Shown here in pieces: positions 7,428 to 16,500 of a stretch of 36,823 nucleotides of DNA. A program made the translations under genes and the position numbers. This DNA comes from Chitinophagales bacterium (GTDB lineage: Bacteria > Bacteroidota > Bacteroidia > Chitinophagales > BACL12), in assembly GCA_019694895.1 (NCBI GenBank), contig JAIBBA010000014.1, positions 1-36,823 on the forward strand. Reading direction: 5' to 3'. Within the stretch, counting starts at the first letter, position 1, and each line of letters opens with the position of its first letter. Below the pieces are notes generated by a model, which saw nothing but the letters and a program-made list of their open reading frames with translations, did not search any database and was not told where the DNA came from.

Positions 7428-8333
7428 ATGAGTTATAGCTTAACACATTTAAGGGAGCTGGAGGCGGAGAGCATATATGTGATGCGCGAAGTAGCGGCAC
7501 AATTTCAAAAACCGGCTTTATTATTCTCCGGCGGCAAGGACTCTATAGTGATGGTTTACCTGGCTCGCAAAGCCTTTTGGCCTGCTAAGATCCCGTTCCC
7601 ACTGGTGCATATCGATACCGGACATAACTTCCCTGAAACAATGGAATATCGCGACTGGTTGGTGAAAGAAATGGGTGCAACATTAATTGTTGGATCTGTT
7701 GAAGATTCCATCAACAGAGGAACTGCGGTTGAAGAAAGAGGTTTGAATGCAAGTCGCAATGCCCTTCAAACGGTTACACTGCTGGAGACCATCGAGTCAA
7801 ATAAGTTTGATGCATGTATGGGTGGCGCGCGTCGCGATGAAGAAAAGGCTCGTGCAAAAGAGCGTTTCTTCTCTCACAGAGATGAGTTCGGTCAATGGGA
7901 TCCGAAGAATCAGCGTCCGGAGTTATGGAACCTGTTCAATGGTCGCAAACATATTGGTGAGCACTTCCGCGTGTTCCCAATTTCTAACTGGACAGAGATG
8001 GATGTATGGCAATATATTTATCAGGAAAATATTCCACTTCCGCGTTTGTATTTTGCGCATGATCGCGAAGTAATTGAACGCGACGGAGCATTTATTTCGA
8101 CTCATCCTGAATGGGTTAAATTGCGTCCGAACGAGACTGCGAAAACCATGCATGTGCGTTTCCGTACTTGTGGCGACCTTCCTATTACAGGTGCTATTGA
8201 AAGTGATGCAGATACAGTAGAAAAAATCATCTACGAAGTTGCTACAACTCGTGTAACAGAGCGCGGAAATCGTGCTGATGACAAGCGCAGTGAGACTTCA
8301 ATGGAAGACAGGAAGAAGGCAGGATACTTCTAA
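7428..8333 (+). CDS. cysD: Sulfate adenylyltransferase subunit 2
   Basis: 301 residues, the standard CysD length. With CysN it makes APS from sulfate and ATP. The PP-loop SGGKDS is at 34-39, followed by LVHIDTGHNFPET, GGARRDEEKARAKER, and the C-terminal RFRTCGDLPITGAIES and RGNRADDKRSE blocks that identify CysD rather than CysH. It starts six bases after cysC. The 91-base gap to cysN contains a hairpin. Confidence 0.97.
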   Translation: MSYSLTHLRELEAESIYVMREVAAQFQKPALLFSGGKDSIVMVYLARKAFWPAKIPFPLVHIDTGHNFPETMEYRDWLVKEMGATLIVGSVEDSINRGTAVEERGLNASRNALQTVTLLETIESNKFDACMGGARRDEEKARAKERFFSHRDEFGQWDPKNQRPELWNLFNGRKHIGEHFRVFPISNWTEMDVWQYIYQENIPLPRLYFAHDREVIERDGAFISTHPEWVKLRPNETAKTMHVRFRTCGDLPITGAIESDADTVEKIIYEVATTRVTERGNRADDKRSETSMEDRKKAGYF

Positions 8334-8343
8334 ATAAAATCCC

Positions 8344-8384
8344 TGTGATTACGTATGAATAAAATAGATTTATTCGCAATCACA
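8344..8384 (+). repeat. Intercistronic hairpin between cysD and cysN
   Basis: Two nested stems are visible: TGTGATT (8344-8350) with AATCACA (8378-8384), and GAATAAA (8357-8363) with TTTATTC (8369-8375). It is followed by an A-run rather than a T-run, so it is not a plus-strand intrinsic terminator. It could protect or process the operon mRNA, but no function is shown. Confidence 0.6.
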
Positions 8385-8424
8385 AAAAAAGTAAACACAT
8401 AATTTAATTTGTATAATCATTACA

Positions 8425-9723
8425 ATGGAACATTTAGTTCAAGACGGAAAATTTGATCACCATGGTTATTTAAACATGGAGTTACTCCGCTTTACTACAG
8501 CAGGAAGTGTTGACGATGGAAAATCTACTTTGATAGGCCGCTTGCTGTATGATTCAAAGTCAATCTTTCAGGATCAGTTGGAGCAGATCGAGCAGACAAG
8601 TAAAAATCGCGGTGAAGAATATGTAAATCTTGCCTTACTTACCGACGGTCTTCGAAGTGAGCGTGAGCAAGGTATTACGATTGATGTAGCTTATCGCTAT
8701 TTCAGCACCCCGAAAAGGAAATTCATCATCGCTGATACTCCGGGACATATTCAATATACAAGGAATATGGTTACAGGAGCTTCAACGGCAAACCTTGCAA
8801 TTATTCTTGTTGATGCGCGCAATGGTGTTGTTGAGCAGACTTACCGACATTCATTTATTGCATCGTTGTTGCAAATACCTCACGTTGTGATTTGTATCAA
8901 CAAAATGGATCTTGTTGATTTTAGTCAGGAGAAGTATGAAGAGGTTGTTGAGCAATTCCGTCATTTTGCATCGAAGTTGGATGTGCAGGATGTTCGATTT
9001 ATTCCAATCAGTGCGCTCCTGGGTGATAATGTTGTGGATCGCAGTAAAAACATGCCTTGGTATGAAGGTCCGACGTTGATGTATACATTGGAGACTGTGC
9101 ATATTGGCAGCGACCATAATTTAATTGATTGTCGTTTCCCTGTTCAATATGTTGTTCGTCCGATGAGCAATGAATATCACGATTATCGCGGTTATGCCGG
9201 TCGTGTTGCAGGGGGTGTATTGAAGCCCGGCGATGAAGTGATGCATTTACCCAGTGGCATTACAACAAAAATTGCAGAAATTAAATCCCTTGATGGCGAT
9301 TTAGAGGAAGCATATCCTCCGCAGTCGGTTACATTGATTCTTGAAGATGATGTAGATATCAGCCGCGGTGATATGTTAGTGCGCGAAAATAATGCACCTA
9401 AGACCGGACAAGATATCGATATCATGTTATGTTGGATGGACGATAAAAAATCGCTGCAATTGAATGGTAAATATGCAATCAAGCATACTACACGCGATGC
9501 ACGATGTGTAGTGAAAGAAATTTTATATAAAGTAGATGTGAATACGTTACATCGCATTCAGGATGTAGATTCATTGGCATTGAATGAGATTGGGCGTGTA
9601 AAGATTCGCACAACAGTTCCATTATTTTATGACGAGTATCGTCGCAACAGGAATACCGGTAGTATCATCATTATTGATGAAGCGACCAATACAACAGTAG
9701 GCGCCGGTATGATCATTGAGTGA
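8425..9723 (+). CDS. cysN: Sulfate adenylyltransferase subunit 1 (GTPase)
   Basis: 432 residues. This is the GTPase partner of CysD whose GTP hydrolysis drives APS formation. The elongation-factor-like GTPase motifs are all visible: GSVDDGKST at 27-35, EREQGITIDVAY at about 80-91 (the G2 region), DTPGH at 105-109 and NKMD at 160-163. A beta-barrel region similar to EF-Tu domains 2 and 3 follows (YRGYAGRVAGG, SLDGD, VDISRGDML). The chain stops without a fused APS kinase, in keeping with the separate cysC upstream. It is the last gene of the operon, followed by a strong terminator. Confidence 0.97.
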   Translation: MEHLVQDGKFDHHGYLNMELLRFTTAGSVDDGKSTLIGRLLYDSKSIFQDQLEQIEQTSKNRGEEYVNLALLTDGLRSEREQGITIDVAYRYFSTPKRKFIIADTPGHIQYTRNMVTGASTANLAIILVDARNGVVEQTYRHSFIASLLQIPHVVICINKMDLVDFSQEKYEEVVEQFRHFASKLDVQDVRFIPISALLGDNVVDRSKNMPWYEGPTLMYTLETVHIGSDHNLIDCRFPVQYVVRPMSNEYHDYRGYAGRVAGGVLKPGDEVMHLPSGITTKIAEIKSLDGDLEEAYPPQSVTLILEDDVDISRGDMLVRENNAPKTGQDIDIMLCWMDDKKSLQLNGKYAIKHTTRDARCVVKEILYKVDVNTLHRIQDVDSLALNEIGRVKIRTTVPLFYDEYRRNRNTGSIIIIDEATNTTVGAGMIIE

Positions 9724-9743
9724 TATTGACCAAACCTAAAACC

Positions 9744-9780
9744 AAAGCCCTGATGGAGAGTATTCATCGGGGCTTTTTTT
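9744..9780 (+). terminator. Intrinsic terminator after cysN
   Basis: AAAGCCCTGATG (9744-9755) pairs with CATCGGGGCTTT (9765-9776, one bulged G), followed by a T-run. It is about 20 bases after the cysN stop. Confidence 0.88.
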
Positions 9781-9847
9781 GTGGTTGTGCATAAACGGTT
9801 TGATTCGAGTAGAAGCGGTTACTCGTTTTAAACCTTTCTCGTCTAAG

Positions 9848-9906
9848 ACCTTTCGTGTTTAAGACCTAACAGTTCTTAGACCTGTTAGGTCTTAAACACG
9901 AAAGGT
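9848..9906. repeat. Perfect 25-bp inverted repeat (extragenic palindrome)
   Basis: The arms 9848-9872 and 9882-9906 are exact reverse complements around a 9-base loop. The arms carry the AGACCTAACAG/CTGTTAGGTCT core. It lies between the terminators of two convergent transcripts, so it is not needed for termination. Partial extra copies of the motif (CGTCTAAGACC at about 9840-9850, TCTTAGACC in the loop) suggest a degenerate repeat family. Confidence 0.85.
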
Positions 9907-9942
9907 TTGTCAGGGAGAATTTTGACCGGAATTTCAACCCAC

Positions 9943-9975
9943 AAAAAAAAGCCCGCCAACCATGACGAGCTTTTT
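9943..9975 (-). terminator. Terminator of the first PKD gene
   Basis: An AAAAAAGC...GCTTTTT inverted repeat with one mismatch, 18 bases beyond the stop of the minus-strand gene ending at 9994. It has A/T tracts on both sides. Confidence 0.65.
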
Positions 9976-9993
9976 CTATATCATAAAATCAAT

Positions 9994-12900
9994 CTATTCT
10001 TTAGTGAAATAAGTAATGTAATTACCACCATCTTGATGCACTAAAACCATATAATTTCCCGCAGGCAACTCTGCGATATTTAGGGTTAGAATATTTTCAA
10101 TGAATTGCAATTCCTTCACAGGCAGTTTTTGCCCCAACATATTAATGATCGAAACATCGTGATCACCCGATACATTGGGAATATTGACATTCAATATTGA
10201 TGACGCCGGATTTGGGTAAGCAATCACATGGTTTATGTCCAACGATTGAATATCGTCGCCTGCAAAAATTACTTCACAATACGTATCCTCACCAATTCCA
10301 TTTGACGCAGTTAAGCAAACATTATATTCTCCGATATTGGCATACGTGTGTGATGGATTTTGTAATCCACTTATACTTCCATCGCCAAAATCCCACGACC
10401 AATCGGTTGGTGCATTTGTGCTCAGGTCGGTAAACTTAATGGTTAATGGTCCAACATTGATGTATGAAAATGCTGCTGTTGGCGCGCCTGCCGTACTTGA
10501 AATAGTTACATCCTGACACCCGGTATTTACTCCTCCGGGACCTGTTACAGTGAGACAAACGCTATATATTCCATCCGTGGCGTAGGTATGCACAGGGTTT
10601 TCGACTGTAGAAAATGCACCATCATCAAAATCCCAGAACCAGGAGGTGGGAGTTCCGGTTGAGAGATCAGTAAATGAAACAACCGGATCGCCACTGTATG
10701 AGAATAATGCCACAGGTGCAGCATATCCATTAATTACCACAACCTTACAATCGGTTCCGGAGCCAATTCCGTTTGTAGCTGTTAAACAAACATTATAGCT
10801 TCCATTGGTAGGAAATGTGTGAACAGGATTTTCAACGGTACTAAAGGTGCCATCATCAAAATCCCAATCCCACGATGTTGGACTATTGGTAGAAAGATCT
10901 GTAAATGACACAGTTGGATCACCGGTGAAACTGAAGTCGACAACCGGAGATAAATAGCTGTCAATTACCACATCTTGACATGAAGTGCTCGTGCCTGCTC
11001 CATTAGATACTGTTAAGCAAACATGGTAGGTGCCGTTTACTGCATATGTATGTACCGGACTGGCAATGGCAGAGGTAAATCCATCGTCGAAATCCCAACT
11101 CCAGGATGTTGGTGAGCCGATGGAAAGATCTGTAAATGTAACAGTAGGATCGCCGCTATAAATCCAGTAAGCTGTTGGTGCAACGTATGAATCGATAGTA
11201 ACATTTTCGCAATGTGTATCTGACCCTGCACCGTTTGTTACAGTCAGACAAACATTATAAACGCCATTATCACTAAATGTATGAACAGGATCGGATTCAG
11301 TGCTCGTAAATCCATCGCCAAAATCCCAATACCATTCTGCCGGTGAGCCGGTAGAAAGATCTATAAATGCAACTTCAGGATCGCCGATGTAAGTAAAATC
11401 AGCTACAGGCTCATTCATGGCGATTATTTCTTCACACACTGTAGTTTCACCATAAACATTATATCCTGTCAGACATACATTGTATATACCCGGAGCATAA
11501 ATATGCGTTGGATTTTCAAGAGTAGAGGTGCCACCATCGCCAAATTCCCAATAATATTCTTCTGCATCAACAGAGAGATTTGTAAATGTTGCAGAATATG
11601 TCATTCCAACAGGAATCAAGGTATATGTAAAATCAACTGTTGGATTATATGGATCGAATCGCGAAGGATCGAATGCATTATATAAAATATTATTGATTAC
11701 AATATCATCAGCAGGAGAATCCTGAGTGGTTCCGGGTTCTTCATCCTGTTGCCACTGCAGGTGAATTTTTCCATCCATTACTTTTGGAAATGCACTTGCA
11801 TATGCATTTTCATGTCCCAGATAAGCAGTGTATGTAATGTTTACAGGTGATGTCCACGTGGTGCCACCATCATCAGAATAGCATCCGAATATATCATAGT
11901 ACGTTTGATTGCCGGCCGATATTTCATATTCAACCGGCATCATAAACATTAAATACACTCTGCCGGAAGATGGGTCGTAACATGCAGTTGGCATTGTAGT
12001 GACACTTTCTGCATAATACGCAGTGAAATCACTTCCCAAACCTGCATATGGATCATCCAGGCCGTCGTCATTATTCCAATCAACCATCACATCCAACACT
12101 GTAGCGGAGGCCATACCTGTATGCCAATAATATATGCCACTTGTTTTGGGAATGTAATAATATCCGGCAGCAGTGGTAGGATCATAAATGCGCATTCTTC
12201 CACTAAATACATGCACAGTGCCATCGTCTGTTATTATCATTTCATGCATGCCATCAGTTGTGTAAATGGTGTCTTTATCTCCATCGCCATCGTAATCAGA
12301 AGTTTGACCTGCAGCACCGGTATAATTATCGATAGGAAAATTTACTAAGGTTTGTGATGTCCATGTTCCCGGATCACCTTTTGATGGAGAATGCATTAAA
12401 ATCAAATCACAAAAATTAGCTCCGTAAAGTACGTAGACATCATTGCCATGAACTACTATTTGATAGCAATCGGGATTTACTAATTCGATGCCGTATGCTT
12501 CTTCAGTAAATGGAAGAAAATATTCATTTACTGCCCACGTTTCGCCTCCATCATCGGAACGGGAAAATAGTAACGATTCGTAGGTGATCTTTTTTGTATT
12601 AACAACGTAAATGTCATCGGTACCTTCAGGGCAAAATGCCATCGGATTATATCCGTCTATTACATTTGAACCGGCAGTCTCTGTCCAGTCGGTGGCTCCT
12701 ACTGTGCTGTTTTTATTTACGAGCAAACGCGTAGTTTCATCAGAAATAACGACCTCGTGGCCCATCACCTTTAATAGCTCGCCAAAATATGTTTTTTGAT
12801 CCTCCAGTCTTCCGCTTGGAAATGCACCCCAAGAGGTTCCGTTGAAGTGATTATAAAACATTCCGCGATCATTGAACGCTGCGCCAAATCCGTCGGATCC

Positions 12901-13065
12901 AACCCAGGCGGTGCTGACCTTTCCATCCGGATATACCAACAGCCGGTTGTGATTTGCCCAATAAGACTGAAAATCGAATGTTGTGTTGCCAACCAAGGTG
13001 GTTTGCGCCGAAAGGCCGGCTGTTACAATCATGAGGAGAATGCTGATAGTAAAAGCTTTCATCAT
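9994..13065 (-). CDS. Giant T9SS cargo protein: sialidase-like propeller plus six PKD domains
   Basis: 1023 residues. A signal peptide ends at about GLSAQ. Residues about 25-465 resemble a BNR/sialidase-like propeller with Asp-box-type repeats (SRSDDGGETW, YSDDGGTTW). Residues about 470-940 hold six PKD domains, each with a W-DFGDG/DFDDG core, an HTF/HTY turn and a VCLT...C pair. The last 80 residues are a T9SS type A sorting domain (AYPNPASS, NMLGQKL, ELPAGNYMV, ending FTKE). It is probably exported by Sec and T9SS to the surface. The propeller lacks a recognised catalytic set, so glycosidase activity is not claimed; adhesion or glycan binding is plausible. It is a full-length paralogue of the protein at 16980-20066: both share GTTTYD/GNTTFD openings, RGMF, FNGT(S/T)WG and DPSRFDPY. 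Confidence 0.9.
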   Translation of the reverse strand: MMKAFTISILLMIVTAGLSAQTTLVGNTTFDFQSYWANHNRLLVYPDGKVSTAWVGSDGFGAAFNDRGMFYNHFNGTSWGAFPSGRLEDQKTYFGELLKVMGHEVVISDETTRLLVNKNSTVGATDWTETAGSNVIDGYNPMAFCPEGTDDIYVVNTKKITYESLLFSRSDDGGETWAVNEYFLPFTEEAYGIELVNPDCYQIVVHGNDVYVLYGANFCDLILMHSPSKGDPGTWTSQTLVNFPIDNYTGAAGQTSDYDGDGDKDTIYTTDGMHEMIITDDGTVHVFSGRMRIYDPTTAAGYYYIPKTSGIYYWHTGMASATVLDVMVDWNNDDGLDDPYAGLGSDFTAYYAESVTTMPTACYDPSSGRVYLMFMMPVEYEISAGNQTYYDIFGCYSDDGGTTWTSPVNITYTAYLGHENAYASAFPKVMDGKIHLQWQQDEEPGTTQDSPADDIVINNILYNAFDPSRFDPYNPTVDFTYTLIPVGMTYSATFTNLSVDAEEYYWEFGDGGTSTLENPTHIYAPGIYNVCLTGYNVYGETTVCEEIIAMNEPVADFTYIGDPEVAFIDLSTGSPAEWYWDFGDGFTSTESDPVHTFSDNGVYNVCLTVTNGAGSDTHCENVTIDSYVAPTAYWIYSGDPTVTFTDLSIGSPTSWSWDFDDGFTSAIASPVHTYAVNGTYHVCLTVSNGAGTSTSCQDVVIDSYLSPVVDFSFTGDPTVSFTDLSTNSPTSWDWDFDDGTFSTVENPVHTFPTNGSYNVCLTATNGIGSGTDCKVVVINGYAAPVALFSYSGDPVVSFTDLSTGTPTSWFWDFDDGAFSTVENPVHTYATDGIYSVCLTVTGPGGVNTGCQDVTISSTAGAPTAAFSYINVGPLTIKFTDLSTNAPTDWSWDFGDGSISGLQNPSHTYANIGEYNVCLTASNGIGEDTYCEVIFAGDDIQSLDINHVIAYPNPASSILNVNIPNVSGDHDVSIINMLGQKLPVKELQFIENILTLNIAELPAGNYMVLVHQDGGNYITYFTKE

Positions 13066-13180
13066 AGTATACTATTGAGTGTAAGAAACTGTATATAAAC
13101 TTACACCATAGGATACAGAGCGTGTTTATTTAAGTATTATGCTTTCAGGTTACGGCGGTCACATTTTGATAAATATTTGC

Positions 13181-13209
13181 AAAAAAAAGGCGGAACAATG
13201 TCCGCCTTC
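13181..13209 (-). terminator. Hairpin terminator left by the decayed gene
   Basis: AAGGCGGA (13187-13194) pairs with TCCGCCTT (13201-13208) around a 6-base loop, with an A8 tract that becomes a U-tract on the minus strand. It sits 20 bases beyond the stop codon of the T9SS relic at 13228. Confidence 0.85.
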
Positions 13210-13227
13210 TTCAAGATTTTAAATTAT

Positions 13228-13440
13228 TTAAAATTTTATAATATTACTACGATATAAATAGTTTTCGATGATAATTTTAACAGTATGTACACCTGAAGGT
13301 AGCGAAGAAACGTTAACCTTACAATTATTAATATGCCATTCTACCTTGTCACTAAAGTTGATCTCTTGTCAATTTACTGAGCTTACATATACTGCTGCAT
13401 TGGTATGTTGCTCCGGAAGTTCCTAATTAATAATAAGGAT
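13228..13440 (-). pseudogene. Relic of a T9SS type A C-terminal sorting domain
   Basis: Read on the minus strand from about 13425 down to the TAA at 13230-13228, the frame gives ELPEQHTNAAVYVSSVN, a stop, then QEINFSDKVEWHINNCKVNV, SSLPSGVHTVKIIIENY and finally IIKF. This lines up with the sorting domain of the neighbour at 13509: GDIHITSVTGQEV, IINVSKLAAGSYTVKML, QFVKL. In-frame stops at the TGQ turn and before ELPE, and a probable frameshift near the expected PNP motif (CATTGGGTAAATCCT reads HWVNP in another frame), show decay. Nothing of the upstream cargo survives; the relic abuts the terminator of the next gene. Its own terminator is intact. Confidence 0.75.
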
Positions 13441-13460
13441 TTACCCAATGAATTTTGCAA

Positions 13461-13490
13461 AATAAAAAAGGCGAGACATTGTCTCGCCTT
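13461..13490 (-). terminator. Terminator of the GEVED/PKD gene
   Basis: AAGGCGAGAC (13468-13477) pairs perfectly with GTCTCGCCTT (13481-13490) around a 3-base loop, followed on the minus strand by a T-rich run. It lies 19 bases past the stop at 13509. Confidence 0.92.
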
Positions 13491-13508
13491 TCAATGATAT
13501 TGTTGGAA

Positions 13509-16500
13509 TTACAATTTAACAAACTGTCCTGTAAACAGCTGATTATCAACCAGCATCTTCACCGTGTAGGAGCCGGCGGCTAGTTTGCTTACATTGATAA
13601 TGCAAATGCCATTATCCCAGCTGATTATACTGTTGTCGCCAACTTCCTGTCCAGTTACAGACGTAATATGAATATCGCCTGAAAGTGTGCCTGCAGGCAG
13701 TCCTTCTATCATAGTATATGTTCCGGCAGGATTTGGATAACAATTCAATGTGATTTGATCCAGAACCTGTATAGCATTATCCGTTACATTTATTGATTTA
13801 CAATCAGTGTTGGTTCCAAAATCATTTGTTGCGGTCAAGCAAACTTCATATACAGCTTCAACTGCATAAGCATGTGTTGGGTTTTGAAGTCCTGAGATCG
13901 CTCCGTCACCAAAATCCCACAACCAATCTGATGGCGAATCGCTTGAAAGATCAGTGAAAGCTACAGTTGGTGAATTGATTACATATGAGAAATCAATTGT
14001 AGGAGCAGATCCATTACCTGCGATGGTTACATCAGTGCAATATGCATCAGAACCTCCCGGACTCACAATCGACAGGCAAACATTGAATATTCCATTTGTT
14101 GCGTAAACGTGTGATGGATTTTCAAGTGTACTTACGCCGCCGTCGCCAAAATTCCATAACCATGAATTTGGACTGCCGGTTGAGAGATCGGTAAATGTAG
14201 TTACCGGGTCACCGCTGAATGAGAACAATGCGCTTGGTGCAACATAGCCTGTAACAATAATTGTTTTACATTCTGTATCTGAACCTGCAATATTGCCGGC
14301 TGTAAGACATACGTCATAGGTGCCATCAGAAGCATATAAGTGAATAGGATTTTCTAAGGAAGAAGTTCCGCCATCACCAAAATCCCATGCCCATGTTGTA
14401 GGTGCATTTGAACTGATATCAGTAAATTCAACATCAGGATCACCGGTGTAAGTAAAGTCGGCAACCGGAATATAGACATATGAATCTATAATTACATCCT
14501 GACAAGAGGTGTTACTTCCTACGGCATTTGTTGCGGTCAAACATGTATTATAAGTTCCATTGGTTGTGAAGGTGTGTGTTGGATTTTCCAGTGTACTTAC
14601 ACCACCATCTCCAAACGACCATGCCCAGCTTGTCGGACTGTTTGTTGAAAGATCCGTGTAAGTTACGGTTGGGTCACCTGTAAATGTAAATGCAGCCACC
14701 GGTGATAAATATGAATCGATGGTAATCAATTGACATGATGTGTTAGATCCGGTTGCATTTGTTGCAGTTAAGCAAACATTATATACGCCATTTGATGCAT
14801 ATAAATGAGATGGATTTTCTAAAGTAGAAGTGCCGCCATCACCAAAATTCCAGAACCAGCTTGTAGGGCTATTCAATGATGCATCTGTAAAGCTAACTGC
14901 AGGATCGCCGCTGTAGGTAAATGCAGCAACAGGCGCGAGATAATAATCAATAACCACAAATTGGCATGAAGTATTTGAACCGGTTGCATTTGTTGCTGTC
15001 ATACATACATTAAATGTTCCATTATAGGTGTAAGTATGTGTTGGGTTTTCTAAAGTAGAAGTGCCACCATCACCAAAATTCCAGAACCAGCTAGTTGGGC
15101 TGTTCAATGATGCATCAACAAATGACACCGTTGGTTCACCACTGAATGTAAAATTGGCAACAGGAGGTACATAAGAATCAATTACCACATTTTGACAGGC
15201 TGTATTTGATCCATATAAATTTGTTGCAGTAAGACAAACATTATAGGTGCCGTTTGTTGCGTAAAGGTGTGCCGGATTTGTTGCTGTTGAAATACCGCCA
15301 TCTCCAAACGCCCAGCTATATGAGGTAGGTAAGCCGGTAGAGGTGTTAGTAAAAGTAACAGTTGGATCACCTGCATATGTAAAGGCTGCAGTTGGTATAG
15401 TGCCGGGAATAATATTTACATTATAATCTTCTGTTTCTCCAAAACCATATTCATCACAAGGCAAAATCCCTATCTGATTCCAAACTTCTCTTACGCGCAA
15501 TCGGGTTGTTCCGGTTGCAGCTGTAACAGGCACTGTAAAAATGATATTACCTGTAGCCATAGCCGCAAGGTTAGTCACTTCACCTAATTTTTCAGAAGCT
15601 TCAAATACACCATTATGATTATAATCTATCCATGCAGCGAAACCATTTTGTGTGGCATATGTGCCTACCGTTACACTTAATGTATTTGATGTGCCGGCCA
15701 TTAAATCAGTTGACAATGCTGTGTAATAATTATAGAAAGGAGCAGGTAGCGCTCCGGTTGTGTTATTTAGTGTTCCCAATACTGCGTGACTAATATAATC
15801 GCCTTCTGTAGTACCGGTAGTATATGTTGGTATACAATAACAACTTGTTGGGTCATTTTGGTTTACAGTAACAGGGCTTGAAACTTCAAAATCTCCGCTG
15901 ATGGTACAAGTTACTTTACAACGATATAATGTTGTGGCAATTTGCGTAGTTGTTAAACTAGACGACACAGCTCCCGGAATTAATGAATATGCCGCACCGT
16001 CGGGAGAAGAGTACCAAGTATAGGTAATTCCCAATTCTGCAACTGGTGGCACTGATAAAGTAAATTCTTCACCAATACACACATTGGTTGCGGTAGTGTT
16101 TGTTACACCTAAGCTTGGAACAACGGCGCAATCAGTACCGGGAATAGTTGTAAAAATTACTTGAGGTCTATAGTCCGGACCGCCGGGAGAATTCTCCCAA
16201 TATTCGGTACCTGTATAACCACATGGGTCAGGCTCTGTATCGCTTTGTCGTGTATGAGATCCATTAAAAGCTAATGGGCCTGTCCATGTAACCCTTGCAT
16301 TTTTTGTGAATGTTGCATTAAAGTCGCCACCACAAACTTCTACTATAATACTTGAAACACCATCCCAAAAGAATGGAGATGCAAGCGTAAATGTGTTGAT
16401 TCCTAAAACAGGATTATAAAATGTTGGTCCCCATACTGTAGTTGCACCCTCTTCCCATGTTGTAAGTCCAAGTGAGGTAGTGCCGCTATTAAGGAGTTTG

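Noticed and set aside
8344-8384. Intrinsic terminator between cysD and cysN
   Set aside because: The stem is followed by an A-run on the plus strand rather than a T-run, and the genes act together.
9994-13065. True sialidase
   Set aside because: Asp-box-like repeats are present, but the catalytic Arg triad, Tyr and Glu could not be placed, so only a propeller fold is claimed.
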